Made by a program: the position numbers and the translations under genes
Assembly: GCA_015057445.1 (NCBI GenBank)
Contig: SVEI01000001.1
Coordinates: 124,001-188,000 of the forward strand
DNA from: Lachnospiraceae bacterium
GTDB lineage: Bacteria; Bacillota; Clostridia; Lachnospirales; Lachnospiraceae
Direction: 5' to 3'
DNA: 64,000 bases
Shown here: in pieces, positions 54,935 through 64,000 of the stretch
Layout of the letters: each line of letters opens with the position of its first letter
Position numbering within the stretch: the first letter of the stretch is position 1
Notes under the pieces: model-generated
Told to the model about the DNA's origin: nothing
The model's input: the letters and a program-made list of their open reading frames with translations, nothing else
Database searches by the model: none

Positions 54935-56155
54935 ATGCTGGATATGGACGTGCTGGATGTAATTAACAAGATGAAAAAAGACAAGGTATTAAAATTACAT
55001 CCATACACAATAACAGAGCCACAAAACGAAAAAGCAAGGTGGCAAACATATATAAAAAACGAAAAGGGGGTTCGTCAAAAAATATCTTCAACAACTGAAA
55101 CAGGGTTATACAATAAATTGTATGAAGTATATTACGTAAAAAATGCTTGTACTCTTAATTGGTTGTATCCTCAATGGATTGAATTTAGAAAAAGTATTGG
55201 AATAAGTCCTAGAACAGTTAGAAGAAACCAAAATCATTGGGATAAGTATTATTATGAGCATAAGATTATTAATATCCCACTCTCCAAACTGTCCGTTGAA
55301 CAAATAGAACAATTTTTCTATGACTGTATCAATAAGTATAACTTAACAGTAAAAGAATTGGCTAATATGAAATTTATTTTTTCAGATATGATGAAATTAG
55401 CATTCAAGAAAAAGTATATAGCAAACAACATATTCCAAAACGTAGAAATTAAGTTAAATGGTTGCAAACCACAAAGCAAGAAAAAAGATTCAAGTAGTGT
55501 ATATTACCACGACGAAAAGGAACTCTTATATTTAACTCTTGAAGAAGAGCTATCCTCTTTCCCAAATAAAACAGAGATATATGCTATATATCTTCAATTC
55601 AAATTAGGTCTACGTATTGGAGAATTAGTTGCATTAAAATGGGAAGATGTTGATTTTATGAATAACGAAATACATATTCATAGAATGGAAACAAAAACTG
55701 ATTGCGACGAAGATAAACTTATATATACAGTTGTCAATTATACAAAGAAAAAAAGTATTTATGGAGATAGATTTCTTCCACTTGGCAATTATGAAATTGA
55801 CTTACTAAAGAAAGTAAAACATATAAATAACCATTTTGAACACAAAGACAATGAGTATATTTTTTGTGACTCTAATGGAAGAATATCCTCTAGTAAGATT
55901 GATTCATTTTTAAGAAGAATGTGTGAAAAAGCAAAAATCGAAATCAAATCATCTCACGATATAAGAAGAACTGTTGCGTCTGAAATGTTTAACAACGGAG
56001 TACCTATTGAAATCATAAGAGATTATTTAGGACATTCTGATACAAAAACAACTTATGGATATATATTTAATAATATGCGTAAAGAAGAAACAAACAAAAT
56101 AATACTTAATTCCCTTGAGAAAATGAACGGACTCACACGGACTCAAATTGCATAA
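54935..56155 (+). CDS. int: Tyrosine recombinase integrase of the element
   Basis: This 406-residue integrase has an N-terminal arm-binding-like region (about residues 1-65), a core-binding SAM-like domain (about 70-180) and a catalytic domain. The catalytic residues are Arg in KLGLRIGELVALKWEDVD, His-x-x-Arg in SSHDIRRTVAS, the second His in DYLGHSDTKTT and Tyr in YGYIFNNM. It would recombine the 28-bp att core in ssrA. AGAGG lies 14 nt before the ATG, a little far. Its last codons contain two of the four arm-type repeats. It lies 53 nt downstream of rep in the same direction. Confidence 0.93.
   Translation: MLDMDVLDVINKMKKDKVLKLHPYTITEPQNEKARWQTYIKNEKGVRQKISSTTETGLYNKLYEVYYVKNACTLNWLYPQWIEFRKSIGISPRTVRRNQNHWDKYYYEHKIINIPLSKLSVEQIEQFFYDCINKYNLTVKELANMKFIFSDMMKLAFKKKYIANNIFQNVEIKLNGCKPQSKKKDSSSVYYHDEKELLYLTLEEELSSFPNKTEIYAIYLQFKLGLRIGELVALKWEDVDFMNNEIHIHRMETKTDCDEDKLIYTVVNYTKKKSIYGDRFLPLGNYEIDLLKKVKHINNHFEHKDNEYIFCDSNGRISSSKIDSFLRRMCEKAKIEIKSSHDIRRTVASEMFNNGVPIEIIRDYLGHSDTKTTYGYIFNNMRKEETNKIILNSLEKMNGLTRTQIA
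56128..56145. repeat. Right arm-type direct repeats (CGGACTCA x2)
   Basis: Copies of CGGACTCA start at 56128 and 56138, inside the last codons of int. They match the left-end pair in sequence and orientation. Confidence 0.6.
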
Positions 56156-56168
56156 AATAAAAAATTCC

Positions 56169-56197
56169 CGCAAAGCCTTGATATATATGGCTTTGCG
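56169..56197. terminator. Terminator carried at the element's right end
   Basis: The stem CGCAAAGCC/GGCTTTGCG has an 11-nt loop. On the minus strand it is followed by a T-rich tract, so it can end ssrA transcription entering the element; on the plus strand it lies just after int. Confidence 0.75.
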
Positions 56198-56203
56198 AGA
56201 TTT

Positions 56204-56231
56204 TGCTCATATGGAGCTGGCGGGAATCGAA
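56204..56231. repeat. attR within the tmRNA gene 3' end
   Basis: These 28 bp are identical to 52622-52649. This copy forms the functional 3' end of ssrA, so integration leaves the RNA gene intact. Confidence 0.92.
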
Positions 56232-56553
56232 CCCGCGTCCGAAAGCTCTTCCATTATAGTTTCTCCCATCACAGTCTTATGTTTTCACATTCCCTCCCTA
56301 TGACGCCCATAGACAGGCTTCACAGTTCAGTAGCTTCATGAATTTTCACTAACCGCAAAGCTTAGGCAGTGAGTTTCCCGCAAGGTCGATGCCAGGGTCC
56401 TAAGTCGCGGGGAACCTAGGTCTGACAGCTGCCGCTAGGCAGCGTACGCGTAATTTTCGTTAGCGTTTATATTTAATTCCCGTTTGTAAGGTGGTTCAGG
56501 GCCACCGATGGCTACCATAATTTCTAAACCCCCGTCGAAACCAGTACAACCCC
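56212..56553 (-). ncRNA. ssrA: tmRNA (transfer-messenger RNA)
   Basis: The 342-nt one-piece RNA starts GGGGTTGTACTGGTTTCGACGG and ends in a T arm with GGTTCGATTCC and an acceptor strand that pairs with the 5' end. The encoded tag reads ANENYAYAA followed by TAG (56435-56464). tmRNA frees stalled ribosomes and tags the peptide for ClpXP. CCA is not encoded. It is the integration target of the CRESS-Rep element and lies in the usual cluster with smpB and rnr. Confidence 0.97.
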
Positions 56554-56614
56554 TGGTTTATAACGAAAATTTATATATAATCCCTGTAAAATACCACAGA
56601 AATTATGTACTTAA

Positions 56615-57034
56615 TTATTGTGCATCAGATGAAGATGCATTTTCTATCGCTTCCTCTAATGCTTCCTGGTCAAGATCTTCAGGTGTCACAACTATTGAGT
56701 CAGATGCTGAGCTTATCTCATCAACCAATTGATCTATCTGCTCATCTGATAATTCCTGATCTACTACTTCTTCAACGCCAAACTTCTCAGCATGATGTAA
56801 ATCCCAATACTCCTGGAACCAATAATCAAATATAGCAGTTGAAATTGTTGCTTTCTCCATCTTCTTATCATAGTAATGATTATACATAATCTTACCTAAA
56901 GGAAATCCTATAATAATACCAATCACAGCTGCAACCAAAAGTGTATTTACAACCTTTTTAACTCTAGCCTTCTTGACATTCTTGGCTCTATTCTTCTTCT
57001 CTTTCTTATACTTATCAACTTTTGCCTGACTCAT
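56615..57034 (-). CDS. Hypothetical membrane protein between smpB and ssrA
   Basis: This 139-residue protein has a very basic N-terminus (KVDKYKKEKKNRAKNVKKARVKK), one membrane segment (about residues 29-50) and an acidic C-terminal tail rich in Asp, Glu and Ser. I do not recognise a family. AGAGGT precedes the ATG. It follows smpB closely and is probably part of the rnr-smpB transcript. The charge asymmetry suggests the basic end is cytosolic and the acidic tail outside. Confidence 0.78.
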   Translation of the reverse strand: MSQAKVDKYKKEKKNRAKNVKKARVKKVVNTLLVAAVIGIIIGFPLGKIMYNHYYDKKMEKATISTAIFDYWFQEYWDLHHAEKFGVEEVVDQELSDEQIDQLVDEISSASDSIVVTPEDLDQEALEEAIENASSSDAQ

Positions 57035-57059
57035 CTTAACAGTACCTCTTTATCATTTA

Positions 57060-57530
57060 TTATCCCAAGTTTCTAACCTTGAAGTCTCTCTCAGCTTCAC
57101 GCTTTACATCCTTCTTAGCAATATCATCTCTCTTATCATAGAGTTTCTTACCTCTGGCAAGACCAACCTCCACTTTAACAAGGCTATCTTTAAAATATAC
57201 TTTTAAAGGAATAAGGGTATATCCCTTCATCTTCTGTTGTCCTATAAGCTTTCTTATCTCACTCTTGTGAAGCAAAAGCTTTCTGACACGAAGCGGATCC
57301 TTATTAAATATATTACCCTTTTCATATGGTGAAATATGCATCTGGTATACAAAAACCTCTTCATCTTCCACTCTAATAAAGGATTCCTTGATACTGCACT
57401 TGCCCATACGAAGAGATTTAACTTCTGTACCAGCCAACGCAATACCAGCCTCATAGGTATCTTCTATAAAATAATCGTGATATGCTTTTTTATTATTGGC
57501 GATTAACTTGGTGCCTCTTTCTTTAGCCAA
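57060..57530 (-). CDS. smpB: tmRNA-binding protein SmpB
   Basis: This 156-residue protein has the family motifs [55 protein letters not shown] and [19 protein letters not shown]. It delivers tmRNA to stalled ribosomes and its C-terminal tail reads the empty A site. The start is a TTG at 57530, two bases after the rnr stop, with AAGGG upstream; no better in-frame ATG exists. It is encoded next to its RNA partner. Confidence 0.97.
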   Translation of the reverse strand: MAKERGTKLIANNKKAYHDYFIEDTYEAGIALAGTEVKSLRMGKCSIKESFIRVEDEEVFVYQMHISPYEKGNIFNKDPLRVRKLLLHKSEIRKLIGQQKMKGYTLIPLKVYFKDSLVKVEVGLARGKKLYDKRDDIAKKDVKREAERDFKVRNLG

Positions 57531-57532
57531 TT

Positions 57533-59677
57533 TTACTCAGCCCTTTCTATATTATCATTAATTATTGAAAAATCAATGGTTTTCTTAATTTTATCACATT
57601 TTAAAACCTTGATTCTTACTTTGTCCCCTAATTGATATTTCTTCTTTGTGTTCTCACCTATCATAGAATAAGATTCTTCACTAAAGTAATAGCAATCATC
57701 ATACATGTATGCAACAGAAACTGCACCCTCTACAGTATTTTCAAGCTCTACAAATATATAGCTTGAAGTGACTCCAGATACAACTCCGTCAAATTCTTCT
57801 CCAATATGCTCTGACATATATTCGATTTCCTTAAGCTTGATAACCTCTCGCTCAGCTTCCTCGGCTCTTCGTTCCTTGGCAGAGTTATCATTTGCAACTG
57901 TAGGCAAGATTCTGTTATAGTGCTTAATTCTCTTGTCATTCAACTCACCCTTAAGATGTTCTTTAATAATTCTGTGAATCTGTAAATCTGGGTATCTTCT
58001 AATAGGTGAAGTAAAATGGCAGTAATATTTGCAAGATAATCCAAAATGTCCTGAACACTCTGTGGAATATCTAGCCTGCTTCATAGAGCGAAGCATCATC
58101 TTAGTAATAAGTGCCTCGTATGGTTCTCCCTCTATCTGCTTTAATATCTTCTGAAGCTCCTTCGGATGCACATCCTCAAGGGATGCTTTGAAAAAGAGTC
58201 CAAAATTGTTAATAAAACCATTTAATATTGAAATCTTCTCCTGGTCCGGTTTCTCATGAACTCTATATTCAAACGGAAGCTCCTGCCAGAAGAAATCCTC
58301 TGCTACAGTTTCATTGGCCATAAGCATAAAATCCTCTATAATCTTAGTTGCTGGATTCCTATCATATGGCTTTATCTCTATAGGTTTATGGTTTTCATCA
58401 ACAATAATCTTTGTTTCTGGAACATCAAAATCTATGGAACCTCTCTTGTGTCTATTCTCTCTAATAATCTCCGAAAGTTCCTTCATAAGGTCAAACATAG
58501 ATACAAGATAATCATAACGCTCCATAGGAGCATCCTCAGTTCTATCAAGTATTTTGGCAACATCAGTATAGGTCATACGCTCATTAACATTGATTACACC
58601 TTCACAGATGTAATGATTAATAAGTTTACCCTTCTTGTCTATATCCATAACACAGCTAAGAGTAAGTCTATCTACACCTGCATTAAGTGAACAGATACCA
58701 TTAGACAGCTTATGTGGAATCATAGGTATAACACTGTCTACCAAATAACAGCTTGTACCTCTCTTAAGGGCTTCCTTATCAAGTGGTGACTTCTCCTTAA
58801 CATAGTTAGTTACGTCAGCAATATGAACACCCAAAGTGTATATTCCATCCTTATATGACAAGGTAATGGCATCATCTAAGTCCTTTGCATCCTCACCATC
58901 TATAGTTACAGTAAGAAGGTCTCTAAAATCATTTCTGCCTTCTATATCAGCAGGATCAACCTCATCTGGAATATCCTTAAGAGACTCCATAACCTTCTCA
59001 GGATACTCCATAGGTATATCATATGCACGAACAACTGACATTATGTCTGTTGCTGGATCATTAACATGACCTAATATCTCCACTATCTTACCCTCTGGGG
59101 ATTTACCAGACTCTCCATAGCTAGTAATCTTACATACAACCTTGTGTCCAGTCATAGCACCCATAGAGTCGCTTTTACTTACAAATATATCATCAGACAC
59201 CTTCTGATTATCGGCTATAACAAAGCCAAAATGGTCCTGCTTCTCAAAGGTACCAACAACAGTTGACATACCTCTCTCTAAAACCTTCATAATCTGAGCT
59301 TCGCTTCTTCTGCCAGAACCAGCTTCCTTAACAGGCTTAATAAGTACTCTATCACCATGAAATGCATCAAAACAATACTTTGCGGGAATGAAAAAGTCAT
59401 CTTTTTCACCTTCAACTCGAACAAAACCAAATCCCTTTTTGTTACCTATAAATGTACCAACCAAGAGATTACTATCGATCTTCTTATACTTTCCCTTCGG
59501 AGTAAGCTCTATCTTACCCTCTGCTACAAGCTCACCTAAGGCTTCTTCTACTCTTTTCTTATCAGCATCAGATACCTGCAACAAAAATCTTATATCCTTA
59601 AGCTTCATCGGCTTATACAAATCATCACATATAAAATCATAGAGCTTAGATTTAATTAATTCTCTTTTTTCACCCAT
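57533..59677 (-). CDS. rnr: Ribonuclease R
   Basis: This 714-residue 3'-5' exoribonuclease has an N-terminal helix-turn-helix and cold-shock domains ([44 protein letters not shown]), the RNB catalytic domain with [14 protein letters not shown] supplying the metal-binding aspartates, and a C-terminal S1 domain ([20 protein letters not shown]). It degrades structured RNA and, with SmpB-tmRNA, non-stop mRNAs. The frame opens at 59707, but AAGGAGGTG precedes the ATG at 59677. The long lysine-rich tail of E. coli RNase R is missing. Confidence 0.96.
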   Translation of the reverse strand: MGEKRELIKSKLYDFICDDLYKPMKLKDIRFLLQVSDADKKRVEEALGELVAEGKIELTPKGKYKKIDSNLLVGTFIGNKKGFGFVRVEGEKDDFFIPAKYCFDAFHGDRVLIKPVKEAGSGRRSEAQIMKVLERGMSTVVGTFEKQDHFGFVIADNQKVSDDIFVSKSDSMGAMTGHKVVCKITSYGESGKSPEGKIVEILGHVNDPATDIMSVVRAYDIPMEYPEKVMESLKDIPDEVDPADIEGRNDFRDLLTVTIDGEDAKDLDDAITLSYKDGIYTLGVHIADVTNYVKEKSPLDKEALKRGTSCYLVDSVIPMIPHKLSNGICSLNAGVDRLTLSCVMDIDKKGKLINHYICEGVINVNERMTYTDVAKILDRTEDAPMERYDYLVSMFDLMKELSEIIRENRHKRGSIDFDVPETKIIVDENHKPIEIKPYDRNPATKIIEDFMLMANETVAEDFFWQELPFEYRVHEKPDQEKISILNGFINNFGLFFKASLEDVHPKELQKILKQIEGEPYEALITKMMLRSMKQARYSTECSGHFGLSCKYYCHFTSPIRRYPDLQIHRIIKEHLKGELNDKRIKHYNRILPTVANDNSAKERRAEEAEREVIKLKEIEYMSEHIGEEFDGVVSGVTSSYIFVELENTVEGAVSVAYMYDDCYYFSEESYSMIGENTKKKYQLGDKVRIKVLKCDKIKKTIDFSIINDNIERAE

Positions 59678-59804
59678 AATAAGCACCTCCTTGATGCTGT
59701 AACACATTATATAATGATTAATTTAAACTACAAATACAATTAACTTGTGGTTTAAATCCCTCTATCTAATTTTACCATACTTTCCCATAACTATAAAGTA
59801 AAAA

Positions 59805-59829
59805 AGTGCTTTGATATACTCAAAGCACT
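59805..59829 (-). terminator. Terminator of secG
   Basis: The 10-bp stem AGTGCTTTGA with its complement has a 5-nt loop and is followed on the minus strand by TTTTT. It separates secG from rnr. Confidence 0.85.
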
Positions 59830-59838
59830 GTAATAATC

Positions 59839-60069
59839 TTAGATAAATTTTGATGAAATAAGAAGAGCTATTACCATAAAAGCAATACCAAGAACTATAG
59901 TAATCTTAGATAAAACTGCTTCCTTTGACTTACCTTTGTTCTTATTCCAGTAAGACTCACCATTACCACTAACGGCTGTAAGTCCACCACCCTTGCCTTC
60001 CTGCATCATTACTACAATTGCTAAAAGCACACATATTATTAATAAAGCTATAACTAACGCTGTTTTCAA
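59839..60069 (-). CDS. secG: Preprotein translocase subunit SecG
   Basis: This 76-residue protein has two membrane helices and the conserved loop VMMQEGKGGGLTAVSG between them, which is typical of SecG. It assists SecYE in protein export. Two in-frame TTG codons are possible starts; the one at 60069 lies 8 nt after AGGAGG, whereas that at 60075 is only 2 nt away, so I choose 60069. No ATG is available at the right distance. It precedes rnr, as in many Firmicutes. Confidence 0.92.
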   Translation of the reverse strand: MKTALVIALLIICVLLAIVVMMQEGKGGGLTAVSGNGESYWNKNKGKSKEAVLSKITIVLGIAFMVIALLISSKFI

Positions 60070-60149
60070 TTTCAATTCCTCCTAATATATTCAAATCACA
60101 CTCTGATTATATTAGCACAAGAATTTAGGCTTTGCAATAGTTTTTTTCT

Positions 60150-61442
<1,293 letters not shown>

Positions 61443-61566
61443 TTATTAATAATATCTAGGGTAATTATTAGCAGATTTGAGAAGATGTATTCATTATATA
61501 TACTTTATTTTTTATAATTGTTTGTGATTATACATGGTTAAAATCACTATATAATATACAAAAATT

Positions 61567-61652
61567 AGGGAACCTGATTCGAACTAGCCTCCAAAAATTA
61601 GATTTTTATGGTCTAACTTTTTGGGGTCGGTTCATTCTTGCTCAGGTTCCCT
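61567..61652 (-). terminator. Long imperfect hairpin between the surface-protein gene and eno
   Basis: An 11-bp outer stem, AGGGAACCTGA with its complement, continues into an imperfect inner stem (GAAC, CCAAAAA and TTAGA pair with their complements). A T-tract follows on the minus strand. It is a plausible terminator of the surface-protein gene. An unusual length and near-symmetric ends also fit a small palindromic repeat element; no target duplication is evident. Confidence 0.6.
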
Positions 61653-61711
61653 TACATATTGTTTTATATTACCGTTTTATTATGTACTTATCATTCTGCA
61701 CAATTTATTGT

Positions 61712-64000
61712 CTACTTTGCAATATACCCTTCAGTTCTTACAGATGTGACTCCACCATAATCATTAGCTGGTGCAGCTCCACCCTTAGGTACAAGAACTA
61801 TCTGAATTCCCTCGAGTCTCTTTGCATAGCCTGCTGTTCCTGACTCCTCGCCATTCTTAGCCCAGCCAAGCCAACCAAAGCTTTGAGCGTGTACTCTATA
61901 GTAGATATCATACTTCTCGCCCATCTCACCTGTAAGGTCGATGCAGATTGCCTCTAGACGCTTTGCTTCACCGCTGGTTCCTGACATTGCTCCGTTCTTC
62001 TTCCAGCTTGCTCTTGTTGTGTCTTCAGGCTTTCCATCCTTCCAGCCATAGGTCTGAACGTGAGTTGTATATACTATATCGCCATCGCAAGGCTTATTAG
62101 TTAAGTTGATGTTGATTCCCTCAAGTCTCTTTGCCAGACCTGAAGTACCACTCATCTGACCATTATACTTCCATCCCTGCCAGCCAAATGACTGCACGTG
62201 GGTTCTGTAAGCAACATTTGGAGTATCTGCACCTGGTATTACTGGATTTGTGTTGCTTGTAGGTGCGTAGTTTACTATAGGAGATGAACCTTCCTTTGCT
62301 ATGTAGCTTTCAGTTCTCACTGAAGCAATTCCTTCCATCTTCTGATTGAAACTTTCACCTTTCTTAACTACCACAATCTGAATTCCCTCAAGTCTCTTTC
62401 CATAACCTGCTGTACCTGATGGTGCTCCGTTCTTAGCCCAGTTAAGCCATCCATATGACTGTGCATGAACTCTGTAATATACATCGTATGCATCCTTGTC
62501 CGCTCCTGTAAGCTGAATCTTGATAGCCTCAAGACGCTTTGCTTCGCCTTCAGTACCGTTCATATCTCCATCAGCTGACCATGGAAGCCAGCCATAGGAC
62601 TGACAATGTGTGGTGTACTGTATTCCAAGGTCTACGTCCTTGCCTGCGTCTGCTGAATTTACAACTATATTGATACCCTCAAGACGCTTTGCCTTTCCGG
62701 ATGTACCAGACATAGTTCCGTTTGATTTCCATGTTTTAATGTCCGAAGCATTACCTTCCCATCCAAAGGACTGGATGTGGGTGCGGTAGGATGTGTTGAT
62801 GGTTGGGTAGGATTTTGGGGTGTCTGGCATTGGTTCCTCTGTTGTTGAAGCTGTAACTGTCACTGTACAGCTTGCTGATATTCCACTACCATCAGTAGCT
62901 GTTGCAGTAATGGTTGCAGTTCCTGCTTTAAGAGCGGTAACCTTACCTTTTGAATCAACAGATGCAACACCAGTATTGCTTGATGTCCAATTCAATGTTT
63001 TATTATATGCATAGCTCGGAGATACGGTAGCCTTTATACTGATTGCATTTCCTACTTTCACTTGAATGTTAGCAGGATTCAAAACAATACTTTCCACTGC
63101 GTACTTCTTAACCTTAAATGGTACATCTATACTTCCTTCATACTTCCCTATTCCCGAAATAATAACTATGTACTCACCAATATCAGTTACATAGTAATCA
63201 CCTTCTAATTCGTAATCCTGTCCTTCAGTTAGCAACACACCTCCTACCTTTAATTCAATGGTTGGTGCCTGCTCATTTCCAGTATATGGAAGGTCTAATA
63301 TACTTACTTCATATCCTTCTGATATATCTATTCTCTTGTAACACACAAGAATCTCTGTTGCATTTTCATATTCCAATGATGGAATATAATCTATGCTTAA
63401 GGTTCCATTCTCATCAGTTGTGTACTGCTTTATATATAGCAAATTATCACTGGTCAAAACATCACCATATGGTATGTCATCCGCTGATTCTTTTACCACG
63501 TAGAAATTGTATATCTCATTAGGATATAAATCGGCGTAGTCAACGTGGTTGTCGTCTGCAAGAGTGACTTGATGGATTGTATTTACAAACGGTGTTGCTG
63601 TGGATTGATAGGTTAAAAGTGGTGTTTTATTATTCTGCAACGCATCAATCCCTCCCGTATCTGAATTACCACATTCCTGTGATGATCCTTGTAGACTTGT
63701 TTCTGTATTGTTTAGTGGGTAAGTTTCAATTTCAACATCATAACCAATAACTTCTACATCTTCGTCACAAATCAAATAATCTAGCGAAGAACATCCTGTT
63801 ACATCTACGCTTGTTAAATTATTTTCGTCACAACGCAAATACGTCAACACTGAACAACCTGACACGGCAAGTCCAGTTAAATTATTATTAAAACAATTCA
63901 AATCTTGTAGTTTTGAGCAACACGATAAATCTAGCTTTACCAAATTATTACCATAGCACGATAAATTTTCAAGTTCAAAACAATCTGATAAATTTAGGCT
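61712..64000 (-). CDS. Surface protein with LRR, Ig-like and six ChW repeats (5' end missing)
   Basis: The frame stays open to the right edge, so the N-terminus is not seen. The visible part begins with four leucine-rich repeats of about 21 residues (for example LVKLDLSCCSKLQDLNCFNNN). A linker of mixed beta segments follows, then a Big_2-type Ig-like domain (VESIVLNPANIQVKVGNAISIKATV to SGISASCTVTV). Six ChW repeats end the protein, each with a T/VH-Q-GW segment and a KRLE-I segment. They form two successive triplets, each closed by an S-VRTE-YIAK sequence. ChW repeats are thought to bind cell-wall or extracellular ligands. A role in adhesion or polymer binding is inference. Confidence 0.88.
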   Translation of the reverse strand, partial: SLNLSDCFELENLSCYGNNLVKLDLSCCSKLQDLNCFNNNLTGLAVSGCSVLTYLRCDENNLTSVDVTGCSSLDYLICDEDVEVIGYDVEIETYPLNNTETSLQGSSQECGNSDTGGIDALQNNKTPLLTYQSTATPFVNTIHQVTLADDNHVDYADLYPNEIYNFYVVKESADDIPYGDVLTSDNLLYIKQYTTDENGTLSIDYIPSLEYENATEILVCYKRIDISEGYEVSILDLPYTGNEQAPTIELKVGGVLLTEGQDYELEGDYYVTDIGEYIVIISGIGKYEGSIDVPFKVKKYAVESIVLNPANIQVKVGNAISIKATVSPSYAYNKTLNWTSSNTGVASVDSKGKVTALKAGTATITATATDGSGISASCTVTVTASTTEEPMPDTPKSYPTINTSYRTHIQSFGWEGNASDIKTWKSNGTMSGTSGKAKRLEGINIVVNSADAGKDVDLGIQYTTHCQSYGWLPWSADGDMNGTEGEAKRLEAIKIQLTGADKDAYDVYYRVHAQSYGWLNWAKNGAPSGTAGYGKRLEGIQIVVVKKGESFNQKMEGIASVRTESYIAKEGSSPIVNYAPTSNTNPVIPGADTPNVAYRTHVQSFGWQGWKYNGQMSGTSGLAKRLEGININLTNKPCDGDIVYTTHVQTYGWKDGKPEDTTRASWKKNGAMSGTSGEAKRLEAICIDLTGEMGEKYDIYYRVHAQSFGWLGWAKNGEESGTAGYAKRLEGIQIVLVPKGGAAPANDYGGVTSVRTEGYIAK

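Larger units (their letters stand above)
52622..56231 (+). mobile_element. Integrated CRESS-Rep element in the ssrA 3' end
   Basis: This element of about 3.6 kb lies between two identical 28-bp direct repeats, of which the right one is the intact 3' end of the tmRNA gene. It encodes an XRE repressor, a CRESS-virus-like Rep and a tyrosine recombinase, with a Rep-type origin hairpin upstream of rep and arm-type repeats near both ends. It has no capsid, relaxase or conjugation gene. It therefore looks like an integrating rolling-circle plasmid related to the bacterial CRESS-Rep (pCRESS) replicons. Confidence 0.93.

Noticed and set aside
52622-56231. Prophage
   Set aside because: There are no capsid, portal, terminase or lysis genes; the unit has only a regulator, Rep and integrase.
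56508-56732. 74-residue plus-strand frame over the tmRNA 5' end
   Set aside because: It is antisense to tmRNA and to the 139-residue membrane protein gene, with no ribosome binding site.

Overview
The window is a low-GC Gram-positive chromosome segment. The gene content and order suggest a Lachnospiraceae-like member of the Clostridia: a spoIIGA-sigE pair, a min-mre-rod-sepF supercluster, ruvA-ruvB-zapA-U32 linkage, secG-rnr-smpB-ssrA linkage and strong Shine-Dalgarno sites almost everywhere. The genus cannot be fixed from the sequence alone. Intact spoIIGA and sigE, plus a subtilase facing them, point to endospore-forming ancestry.

Region 1 (1-12884, all minus strand) is a nearly gap-free cell-shape and division cluster. 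It runs ynbB-like, DUF4321, radC, mreC, mreD, PBP2, minC, minD, rodA, mgsA-like, D,D-carboxypeptidase, an HlyD-like membrane protein, yggS and the start of sepF. Region 2 (12895-22057) holds tRNA modification and mismatch repair genes (miaA, mutL, mutS, miaB) with a SulP transporter. At 22257-22683 lies a YneA-like LysM protein whose promoter carries three LexA-type boxes. Region 3 (22843-34398) holds RNA and ribosome genes: TtcA-like, RecU, RluA-type, NSUN-type and HflX. It also has a TPR protein, an M15 peptidase and a Tet(M)-like translation GTPase fused to a Rae1/YacP-type nuclease.

Region 4 (34420-43075) has a chemoreceptor, an S8 protease, spoIIGA-sigE behind a Spo0A-type promoter, tRNA-Leu, sortase B, a NUDIX protein and three AT-rich orphan genes, one of them apparently frameshifted. 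Region 5 (43241-51219) is a second division block: a PBP, FtsW, a U32 protein, ZapA, RuvB, RuvA and a DivIVA-domain protein. A YprB-type exonuclease is read divergently.

Region 6 (52622-56231) is the most striking part. It is a 3.6 kb integrated element in the 3' end of ssrA (tmRNA), bounded by 28-bp direct repeats. It carries an XRE repressor, a CRESS-virus-like Rep (HUH endonuclease plus SF3 helicase) and a tyrosine recombinase. Just upstream of rep is a perfect 11-bp hairpin displaying TAGTATTAC, the circovirus-type origin nonamer, followed by tandem GGGACA iterons. The element looks like a bacterial relative of CRESS-DNA replicons that can integrate.

Region 7 (56212-64000) contains ssrA, a small membrane protein, smpB, rnr, secG, eno and the C-terminal part of a large surface protein with leucine-rich repeats, an Ig-like domain and six ChW repeats. 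That gene runs off the window.
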